Positions 1-5,892 of a stretch of 9,883 bases of DNA are shown here, piece after piece (the stretch's first letter is position 1; the number at the start of each line of letters is the position of its first letter). This DNA comes from Candidatus Cloacimonadota bacterium (GTDB lineage: Bacteria > Cloacimonadota > Cloacimonadia > Cloacimonadales > JAFGVF01), in NCBI GenBank assembly GCA_016938155.1, contig JAFGVF010000327.1, forward strand, positions 1 through 9,883, in the 5' to 3' direction. A model generated the notes under the pieces. It saw nothing but the letters and a program-made list of their open reading frames with translations, did not search any database and was not told the DNA's origin. Position numbers and translations under genes: made by a program.

Positions 1-46
1 CATAAAAGTTATATCCATCAATCCGTATCTTTTTTTCTTTTACCAT
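1..46 (-). CDS. 5' end of an unidentified gene leaving the left edge
   Basis: Reading the minus strand from position 46, an ATG opens a frame with no stop to the window edge. Its first 15 codons read MVKEKKIRIDGYNFY. A strong ribosome binding site, AGGGGG, lies at 54-59 with 7 bases to the ATG. It resembles the GGGGGTAAA stretch in front of the repeat-protein gene at 9321. The charged, hydrophilic start shows no signal peptide, so a cytoplasmic protein is likely. Fifteen residues are too few to name a family. The start call rests on the ribosome binding site and the upstream TTGACA box. Confidence 0.6.
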   Translation of the reverse strand, partial: MVKEKKIRIDGYNFY

Positions 47-92
47 ATATTTACCCCCTACGAATAATTTTGTTCCCTATATTTCTTGATTG

Positions 93-124
93 TTTATATC
101 TGCTATTTTTATATTTTTTGTCAA
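93..124 (-). promoter_or_regulatory. Candidate promoter for the left-edge gene
   Basis: On the minus strand a perfect TTGACA lies at 119-124. The -10 is less clear. GATATA (95-100) gives an 18-base spacer but only 3 of 6 consensus bases, while TATAAA (93-98) is a better box with a long 20-base spacer. The site is about 50-75 bases upstream of the ATG at 46, which is a sensible distance. The -35 is convincing and the -10 is not. Confidence 0.35.
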
Positions 125-183
125 TAACAAAGTTTTTTCAATATTTAGATAATGAGTAAAGCATAAGTCTCAAGGCTACTCTC

Positions 184-293
184 AATTACTCCCATCATCC
201 CCAATTTTCATCTAATTGCTTCCCTTTTACACTCCCACCAACCACATAATTTTCACTCATTTTTCTCTCATTTCCCACCCGTTTCTCACTCGT
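184..293 (+). repeat. Pyrimidine-rich tract with 11-base periodicity
   Basis: Four adjacent 11-base units are clear: TTTTCACTCAT (250-260), TTTTCTCTCAT (261-271), TTCCCACCCGT (272-282) and TTCTCACTCGT (283-293). Continuing the same phase leftward to 184, units are degenerate but still pyrimidine-rich; TTTCATCTAAT at 206-216 matches 8 of 11 bases of the second clear unit. This looks like an old tandem array whose left part has decayed. The minus strand is purine-rich. The tract lies upstream of the candidate promoters on both sides, so a role in DNA rather than in a transcript is more likely. Confidence 0.65.
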
Positions 294-325
294 TGAGAGC
301 AACGGGAGACTAACCTGTGAGAAAC
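278..325 (+). other. Two mutually exclusive hairpins
   Basis: Hairpin A pairs CCCGTT-TCTCA (278-288) with TGAGA-GC-AACGGG (294-306). It has 11 base pairs with a two-base GC bulge and a five-base loop. Hairpin B pairs GTTTCTCAC (281-289) with GTGAGAAAC (317-325), a perfect nine-base inverted repeat. Both use the same left arm, which is the last unit of the 11-base tract, so only one can form at a time. This could be a switching RNA leader, a protein-binding palindrome, or chance. No run of T follows, so it is not an intrinsic terminator. Confidence 0.5.
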
Positions 326-411
326 ATGTAGTAAATGGGGGTAAAAAAAGGGAATCAAAAGGTTGGTTTAAATGGAGATTTTCATTCTTTTCCACTTTAC
401 TGCTCTGTTTT

Positions 412-432
412 AAAACGGTGGAATTTCGTTGG
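412..432 (+). repeat. 21-base module, left copy
   Basis: The module reads AAAACGGT, then GGAA, then TTTCGT, then T, then GG. The same fixed bases at the same spacing occur at 9693-9713, giving 16 of 21 identical positions, with all differences in the two variable slots. Here it is followed after 3 bases by the array at 436-468. AAAACGGT overlaps a ten-base palindrome, GTTTTAAAAC (407-416). The match alone could arise by chance in AT-rich DNA; the shared position next to an array makes it more interesting. Confidence 0.5.
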
Positions 433-435
433 AAT

Positions 436-468
436 CTCCCTAGAGCCTCCCTAGACCCTCCCTAGGAT
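436..468 (+). repeat. Three-copy 11-base tandem repeat (CTCCCTAG core)
   Basis: Three adjacent units read CTCCCTAGAGC (436-446), CTCCCTAGACC (447-457) and CTCCCTAGGAT (458-468). The eight-base core CTCCCTAG is identical in all three. On the opposite strand the unit reads CTAGGGAGGCT, which matches ATAAGGAGTCT of the array at 9531-9585 at 8 of 11 positions. The two arrays may therefore belong to one family in opposite orientation. The unit is too short, and has no spacer, for a CRISPR array. Confidence 0.85.
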
Positions 469-477
469 AGGCTAAAG

Positions 478-520
478 TTATCCACAATTTGTTCATAACT
501 TTTTCTACACTTTTTCCACC
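478..520 (+). promoter_or_regulatory. DnaA-box-like cluster and two-copy 11-base repeat
   Basis: TTATCCACA at 478-486 is identical to the classical DnaA box. TTTTCTACA (501-509) and TTTTCCACC (512-520) each differ by one base from the variant TTTTCCACA. A minus-strand GTATCCACA at 634-642 differs by one base from the consensus. The middle two lie in an 11-base tandem pair, CTTTTTCTACA (499-509) and CTTTTTCCACC (510-520). A cluster like this in AT-rich non-coding DNA can mark a replication origin or a DnaA-regulated site. No dnaA, dnaN or other origin-linked gene is visible, so origin status is unproven. Confidence 0.35.
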
Positions 521-545
521 CTCTTGAGATAGTGCATAGAGGGAT

Positions 546-616
546 TATAATTGCAGAAATTAGGTGCCAATTTAAGGCGGTAATTTGGCAATTGTCGAGA
601 ATGGATAGCAATTATA
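546..616 (+). other. Nested inverted repeat upstream of the lipocalin
   Basis: TATAATTGC (546-554) is the perfect reverse complement of GCAATTATA (608-616). Nested inside, TGCCAA (565-570) pairs with TTGGCA (585-590). Together they could form a cruciform or operator-like site about 125 bases before the lipocalin start. The sequence is AT-rich and no T-run follows, so a terminator is unlikely. Function unknown. Confidence 0.4.
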
Positions 617-741
617 GTTGGTAGTTTGGTGAATGTGGATACTGGATTAGAAAAAGAATCTTGATAAATCTCATTTTTAGTTATGAATTTGTGCCTGATT
701 GCTTATCTATATGATAAAGACAAAAGAAAAGGAGAACATCT

Positions 742-1290
742 ATGGTATTAAAAATGTTCGCGTTGGCAGTAGTATTCTTTGCTGCATCCTTGATATCCGT
801 TTCATTGTATGCAAAGGAGATGAAGACTGTTGAGAGAGTTGATTTGGGGAGATACATTGGATTATGGTATGAAACAGCAAGAATTCCGAATACTTTCCAG
901 AAGAAATGTACAAGTGATGTTACTGCGGAATATGGAATTCTGGATAACGGCAATATACAGGTAACCAATCGTTGTGTCAGTAAATCCGGCAAGGTTGTGG
1001 AAGCAGTGGGTATTGCAAAAGTGGTTGATACTCAAACCAACGCAAAGTTGAAAGTCAGTTTTGTGAATTTATTAGGGGCACAGTTATTCTGGGGAAATTA
1101 CTGGATAATAGGACTCGACCCCGATTATAAATGGGCGATTGTCGGTGAACCGTCGTTGAAATACGGTTGGATACTCAGCAGAACAAAAGTAATCGAGGAA
1201 ACCGAACTTACCAAGATATTCGGTGTTCTTTCCGAAAAAGGGTATGATCCATCAGAATTCGTTATGACAAAACAGGTAATCGGCGATTAG
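742..1290 (+). CDS. blc: Blc-type bacterial lipocalin, exported
   Basis: The 182-residue product carries the lipocalin signatures: GLWYE at 40-44 after a short lead-in, NYWIIGLDPDY around 119-129 and WILSRT at 143-148. Family members form an eight-stranded barrel that carries lipids; E. coli Blc (about 177 residues) is an outer-membrane lipoprotein that binds lysophospholipids. Here residues 1-24 form a signal peptide ending LYA with no lipobox cysteine, so a soluble periplasmic or secreted protein is more likely. Cys56 and Cys78 could form a disulfide. The start is set by AAAAGGAG at 727-734, 7 bases before ATG. A weak promoter candidate is TTGATA (661-666) with TATGAA (682-687), but its spacer is only 15 bases. 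The stop codon abuts that of the opposing kinase gene. The exact ligand cannot be read from sequence. Confidence 0.95.
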   Translation: MVLKMFALAVVFFAASLISVSLYAKEMKTVERVDLGRYIGLWYETARIPNTFQKKCTSDVTAEYGILDNGNIQVTNRCVSKSGKVVEAVGIAKVVDTQTNAKLKVSFVNLLGAQLFWGNYWIIGLDPDYKWAIVGEPSLKYGWILSRTKVIEETELTKIFGVLSEKGYDPSEFVMTKQVIGD

Positions 1291-4200
1291 CTATAGATAC
1301 TTCTCCAACATTGACTTCAAGATTCTAACATCAATTGGTTTTGAAACATAATTGTTACATCCTGCTTCCATAGCTAGGATTTTATCTGTATCATAAGCAT
1401 AGGCAGTAACGGCAATAATAGGGATATCAGAATCAATCATTCTGATTTGCTTTGTGGCTTCAAATCCGTCCATTTCCGGCATCTTGATGTCCATCAGGAT
1501 AGCATCGGGTTTATGCTTTTTATATAGCTCGATTGCCTGCTTACCAGTGGTGGCATGTATCAGATTATATGATTTGGAAAGTATTGTTTTTAACAAAAGG
1601 AAATTACTCATCGTATCTTCTGCAATCAAGATTGTATTCATCATTTCGGGTGGTAACGGGACATGAAAGAAGCGTTGAGGTTTCTCAATTTCCACTTGAG
1701 GCATCTCTGTTCTGTGCAATGGTACAGAGAAGAAGAAGGTTGAACCTTTGCCGACTTCCGTTTCCATCCAGATCTTACCTTCAAATGCCTCAACGAGTAG
1801 CTTACATATAGATAATCCAAGCCCGGTACCCTGTTTGAAGGGGTCTTTTTTGAAGAATCGTTCAAAGATCTTATCCCTGTCTGCTTCTTCAATACCGGAA
1901 CCTGTATCCTCAACATAGAAAATAATGGTATCATTTTCAATCTTATAACCTAAGTAAATATGCCCCTTCTCCGTATGTTTCATGGCATTTGTCAGCAAAT
2001 TCAGCAATATCTGCAATAATCTTTGTACATCAATCAGAATATATAGGGGCTCAGCTTCGGGAGCGATAACCTTAAACTCAATGCTCTCTGGAATTTTTGG
2101 TCTCACAGTATTGGCTGCTTTTTCCAGACAGGCATTGACATCACACTTTTCGTGAACAAGATTGAGCAATCCTGACTCTATCTTGGAATAATCGACAATA
2201 TCGTTTATCAGAGTAAGCAGAAGGTCTGTATTACTCTTTATGATGTTGTAAAACTCTTCGGATTCTTGTTCATTTTCGCTCACAGCCAACAGGTAAGAGA
2301 ATCCCACAATGCTGTTTAGTGGTGTTCTTATTTCATGACTCATATTAGCCAGGAAAGCAGATTTAAGTCTATCAGCAGTTTCAGCTCTCTCTTTAGCAAT
2401 AATTAAATCTGCTTGAGCATTTTTTAAATCATCGATATCGAAGGAAAAACTTATGAGTAAACCACTCGAGTCTTTTTTCGGGATTAGAGTTTTAACAGTA
2501 CGGAAGTACTTTGATTTCCCGTCTTTACCAACTATCTTCTTCTCATAAGTAATCTTATGATTGAGAGTTTTCATTACCTGAATATCGCTTTCTCTAATCT
2601 CCCTTGCCATCTCTTCAGGGAATAACTCGAAATCTGTCTTTCCTATAGCTTCTTTTGCCGGAATACCGGAATATTCCTCAATGAACTTGTTCCAATGTAG
2701 TATCCGGAAGTCATCGTCAACATCTTTAACCACAGCAGATGAGACAAGATTATCCAGGATGCCCTTTTGCAACTCAATAAGAGCTTTTATCTCTATCTCT
2801 TTCCGATAATTATCCGTAACATTATTCTGTGTTCCGAAAATACCGGAAAGCATTCCATTCTCTTCAAAGAGTGCTGAATAATGTCCATGCACCCAAATGT
2901 CCTGTCCGTTTGCATTCTTCTCAACAGTGATTAAGCTTGCTGAACCTTCAGTAATAATATCTTTAATTATTGATAATCTGTCATAACCCGGTGTGTTAAT
3001 TCCAATAACATTTTTCCCGATTACTGAGCCTGCATTCAATCCGTAAATCTCAGCAAGGGCTTGATTTACTTTTGTAACCTTAAGGGATTTCATGATCTCA
3101 GGTAAGAGCTCTGAGACATCCTGATTTCTGATATCAATGGGTTTATCCAGCTTCATCAGGAAGAAACCTGTTACAGATTGATTGAAAAACAGATTCAATT
3201 GCTCTTCACTTTCTTTGATAATCTGTGCTTGTTTCTTTTGCGAAGTAACATCCTGAAAAACCATAACTACTCCCACAATATTTCCTTCATCGTTTAAAAT
3301 GGGGGCAGCACGGTCAGATATCAGATACTCTTTGTTGTCTCTTGAAAACAACTTCGTATTATTGGAAAATCCGGTAATCCCTTTAATTTCTAGAACTTTG
3401 AATACAGGATCTTCAAGCTTCTCTCCGGTTACAGCGTTTACAATTCTAAAAATCTCTTTAACATTCTTCCCCAAGGCATCCTTGCTATTCCATCCGGTTA
3501 ATTTCTCTGCTACCATATTCATTCTTGTGATATTACCTTTTGTATCTGTGGCAATAACTGCATCTCCAATGGATTGAAGGGTTATGCGAAGTTTTTCTTC
3601 GTTCTGCTTAGATTCAAAAAGGTATTTCTTCTTTTGTAATAGAGCATGAAACAAACTTGCAATAAGAATTGTTTGGAAGATAATCAGCATAAAGGCCAAA
3701 ACAAAGAAAACTCCATACTTTTGCCAAATGGAATCAGGTTTATTAATAAACTCAGTATTGGATGGAAGAGACCTTGCTTGTAAGCCTTTTCGTTTTATTT
3801 CCTTATAATCTACCTTATATGTGTTCAATGATTCGGAGTCAAAAACAGGTATTTGCAAAGTATTGTCTTTAAGGAGCTTCTCGGCAAAAAGAGCGGCTTG
3901 CTTGCCTTGAGTAAAATGTGAGACAACACACCCACCTACAACTCCTGCTCCTATTCCATGTTCCCAAAGAGAATAGACCGGTGCTTTTGTGGAATCAGAG
4001 ATTAATTTCAATGCTGCTTTAAAATCCATGCGATGGTTGTTTTTATCCATTAATGCAGAAATCAAGAGAATGGAATCATCTTTTTTGTTGAGTGTTCTCA
4101 AAGAATCCTGCAGGTCAGTCCAACTCATTTTCTCAAGTGATAAGGTTTCACATTTAAAACCTGTTTCCTTCTTTTTCTTGCAGATTGTATCAAAATCAAG

Positions 4201-4767
4201 TTTACCGGTAGTTGTACCATCCGTAATAAGATAAGTTTTCTTTACATCCGGTTGCAGAGCTTTAATCAAACGAAAAGTCCTCTCGGTTGAGATTTTTTCC
4301 ACAACTCCCGTAACCTGTTTATCTTCATTTTGATTTAAAGCCAATTGCTGGTTATTGACACCAAAGAAAACAATTGGAATATCTTTAGGGAATAAGTATT
4401 TATGAGAAATCACAAAATTGAAAGCATTATCATCTGATGCAAGGATTAGGTCATATCTTGGTAAATGCTCAAGCTTTTTTGAGATATAATTAGTGAAATT
4501 GTTAATTGAATCTTCTGAATGGATTCTATTCGTATCCATGAATTCCACATCAATCTCCACAGGTAGTCTTGACAATACGGAGCGTAAGCCTGCCATGTGT
4601 GAATCATAGGTCGGGTAATTCGGATTATAGGAATCTAAAAGCAAAATCTGCTTCTCGGTAGAGTTATCATTTACACAATAAGCAGTTGTAAAAAATAGAG
4701 ATAATAAAAATGTCAGTACTGCTGCTAATCCTATGCGTTGAACGACTACTATTCTGAAACAACTCAT
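1291..4767 (-). CDS. Hybrid sensor histidine kinase with periplasmic substrate-binding-like sensor
   Basis: The 1158-residue product has a signal anchor (about 10-30). Next comes a periplasmic domain (about 38-330) like the ABC_sub_bind family (PF04392), with LLLDSYNP, EFMDTNR, ASDDNAF and FFGVN motifs. A membrane segment (about 351-377) follows, then three PAS-like regions (about 393-510, 520-655 and 665-785). The kinase core has the phospho-acceptor His811 in HEIRTP, Asn927 in the N box, DTGSGI (954-959) and GTGLGL (980-985). The C-terminal receiver has Glu1050/Asp1051, phospho-acceptor Asp1093, Thr1121 and Lys1143. All catalytic residues are present, so an intact His-to-Asp relay is expected. 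There is no HPt domain, no DNA-binding output and no partner regulator in the window, so the final target is unknown. The ligand is also unknown; related sensor domains resemble ABC-importer binding proteins. The start has AGG-type ribosome-binding sequence at 4773-4784. The gene is transcribed away from the ChaN-like gene and ends against the lipocalin gene. Confidence 0.96.
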   Translation of the reverse strand: MSCFRIVVVQRIGLAAVLTFLLSLFFTTAYCVNDNSTEKQILLLDSYNPNYPTYDSHMAGLRSVLSRLPVEIDVEFMDTNRIHSEDSINNFTNYISKKLEHLPRYDLILASDDNAFNFVISHKYLFPKDIPIVFFGVNNQQLALNQNEDKQVTGVVEKISTERTFRLIKALQPDVKKTYLITDGTTTGKLDFDTICKKKKETGFKCETLSLEKMSWTDLQDSLRTLNKKDDSILLISALMDKNNHRMDFKAALKLISDSTKAPVYSLWEHGIGAGVVGGCVVSHFTQGKQAALFAEKLLKDNTLQIPVFDSESLNTYKVDYKEIKRKGLQARSLPSNTEFINKPDSIWQKYGVFFVLAFMLIIFQTILIASLFHALLQKKKYLFESKQNEEKLRITLQSIGDAVIATDTKGNITRMNMVAEKLTGWNSKDALGKNVKEIFRIVNAVTGEKLEDPVFKVLEIKGITGFSNNTKLFSRDNKEYLISDRAAPILNDEGNIVGVVMVFQDVTSQKKQAQIIKESEEQLNLFFNQSVTGFFLMKLDKPIDIRNQDVSELLPEIMKSLKVTKVNQALAEIYGLNAGSVIGKNVIGINTPGYDRLSIIKDIITEGSASLITVEKNANGQDIWVHGHYSALFEENGMLSGIFGTQNNVTDNYRKEIEIKALIELQKGILDNLVSSAVVKDVDDDFRILHWNKFIEEYSGIPAKEAIGKTDFELFPEEMAREIRESDIQVMKTLNHKITYEKKIVGKDGKSKYFRTVKTLIPKKDSSGLLISFSFDIDDLKNAQADLIIAKERAETADRLKSAFLANMSHEIRTPLNSIVGFSYLLAVSENEQESEEFYNIIKSNTDLLLTLINDIVDYSKIESGLLNLVHEKCDVNACLEKAANTVRPKIPESIEFKVIAPEAEPLYILIDVQRLLQILLNLLTNAMKHTEKGHIYLGYKIENDTIIFYVEDTGSGIEEADRDKIFERFFKKDPFKQGTGLGLSICKLLVEAFEGKIWMETEVGKGSTFFFSVPLHRTEMPQVEIEKPQRFFHVPLPPEMMNTILIAEDTMSNFLLLKTILSKSYNLIHATTGKQAIELYKKHKPDAILMDIKMPEMDGFEATKQIRMIDSDIPIIAVTAYAYDTDKILAMEAGCNNYVSKPIDVRILKSMLEKYL

Positions 4768-5012
4768 ATTTACCTAACCTTTTTTCATATACTTTTTGCA
4801 AATAAAAGAAACCCGTATTCAAATACCCATGCTCCACATCTCGCTTATAAACAAATCTATTGGTTCCTTGCATTTTCGTAAAGGAAAACATGAAAAAATT
4901 TAGTAAGAATCTTGATTGAGCGAAATTAATTACCACTATTAGGAGATTCTTCTTGAATAAAAACAGATATTCAGGTTATTTTGTACTCATTATTAATCGT
5001 ATGGAGGTTTGA
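4768..5012. promoter_or_regulatory. Divergent promoter region, kinase and ChaN-like gene
   Basis: These 245 bases separate two divergently read genes and must hold both promoters. Neither is clear. For the plus strand, TTGAAT (4953-4958) with TATTTT (4977-4982) at an 18-base spacer is only a weak match. A nine-codon frame (4890-4919, MKKFSKNLD) follows AAAGGAAAAC and could be a tiny leader, but nothing else supports it. None of the 11-base arrays found in the two outer intergenic regions occurs here. Confidence 0.5.
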
Positions 5013-5891
5013 ATGTTTAAAGTGCTTCTAATTGTAATCTTAGTTTTACCTTTCGGATTACTCGTCGCAGATACTTATAAAATATACTCGTCTGAAACAG
5101 GTAGGGAAATCTCATTACCAAAGTTGGCAAAATCTCTTCAAAACTATGATGTAATCTTCTTTGGAGAGTTTCATGATAACTCCATTCATCATGAGATGGA
5201 AATCAAGCTTCTCAAGCTGTTGTATAAAAGAAACAAATCTATAGCCCTATCTCTGGAGATGTTTGAACGAGATGTACAGAATTCCTTGAACCAGTATTTG
5301 AATGACACCCTGACAGAGGAAGAATTTTTAGGAGTATCCCGTCCCTGGCCAAATTATAAAGCAGATTATCAACCCATGGTGGAGTTTGCAAAGAAAAATT
5401 CATTGCCGGTTATAGCTGCTAATGTACCACGCAGGTATGCTGCAGGAGTTAACGCAGAGGGTATTTCCTATCTTGAAACCATTCCAGAAGCCGAAAAACA
5501 GTTTGTTGCGAAAGAAATAAAGGTACTTAACGACGCATATAGAGAAAAATTCATCAAAACTATGAATGTGAATATGGGTTCTGCCATGCATTCAAAAGCA
5601 ACAATGAACTTCGACAATCTCTATGCAGCTCAATGCTTAAAAGATGACACAATGGCTGAAAGTATTGCTGAGTTTTTAACTACTCACCCGGGCACACACA
5701 TTTATCATGTAAATGGTGATTTTCATTCCAGTCAGCATCTCGGAACAGCACAAAAACTCAAGCTTTTAAAACCTGAATTAAAAATTGCTGTCATTTCTCC
5801 GGTAGGAGTTAAAGATCCAGACAAGAAGCCTCGTCCGGAGTGGGACTATGAAGCCGGTGATTTTATCGTCATTATCCCCATTACAGAGTAG
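5013..5891 (+). CDS. chaN: ChaN-type haem-binding (iron-regulated) exported protein
   Basis: The 292-residue product matches the ChaN/Cofac_haem_bdg family (PF04187). Visible family features are GEFHD at 51-55 followed by His59-His60, LEMFERD at 81-87, the RPWPNY region (110-115), ANVPRR at 136-141, and HVNGDFHSS at 232-240 followed by His242. Family members bind haem, and the Campylobacter jejuni protein holds two cofacial haems at a dimer interface; a role in iron or haem handling is inferred from that. Residues 1-19 form a signal peptide ending LLVA without a lipobox cysteine, so a periplasmic protein is likely rather than the lipoprotein form seen in some relatives. Ribosome binding site GGAGG (5003-5007) lies 5 bases before ATG. 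No haem receptor, TonB component or Fur-like operator was recognised nearby. The gene converges on the repeat-protein gene with one base between stop codons. Confidence 0.88.
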   Translation: MFKVLLIVILVLPFGLLVADTYKIYSSETGREISLPKLAKSLQNYDVIFFGEFHDNSIHHEMEIKLLKLLYKRNKSIALSLEMFERDVQNSLNQYLNDTLTEEEFLGVSRPWPNYKADYQPMVEFAKKNSLPVIAANVPRRYAAGVNAEGISYLETIPEAEKQFVAKEIKVLNDAYREKFIKTMNVNMGSAMHSKATMNFDNLYAAQCLKDDTMAESIAEFLTTHPGTHIYHVNGDFHSSQHLGTAQKLKLLKPELKIAVISPVGVKDPDKKPRPEWDYEAGDFIVIIPITE

Positions 5892-5892
5892 T

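Larger units (their letters stand above)
47..741. other. Long non-coding region with 11-base arrays
   Basis: About 695 bases carry no convincing gene. From left to right they hold a candidate minus-strand promoter (93-124), a pyrimidine-rich 11-base-period tract (184-293), a pair of competing hairpins (278-325), a 21-base module also found near the right edge (412-432), a three-copy 11-base array (436-468), DnaA-box-like sites within another two-copy 11-base repeat (478-520), a nested inverted repeat (546-616), and the lipocalin leader. The only longer frame, on the minus strand at 195-395, runs across the repeat tract, starts with GTG and looks accidental. The region separates two divergently read genes. 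Confidence 0.8.

Noticed and set aside
195..395. Minus-strand 66-codon frame in the left intergenic region
   Set aside because: It starts with GTG without a clear ribosome binding site, runs through the 11-base repeat tract and hairpins, and its composition looks like translated repeat DNA.
436..468. Possible CRISPR array
   Set aside because: Units are 11 bases with no spacers, and no cas gene is present; the other arrays fail in the same way.
681..992. Minus-strand frame of 103 codons overlapping the lipocalin
   Set aside because: It is antisense to a gene with clear family motifs and has no recognisable domain or ribosome binding site.
4890..4919. Nine-codon frame MKKFSKNLD as a leader peptide
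   Set aside because: It follows a plausible AAAGGAAAAC but has no attenuator hairpin or codon bias, and such short frames are common by chance.
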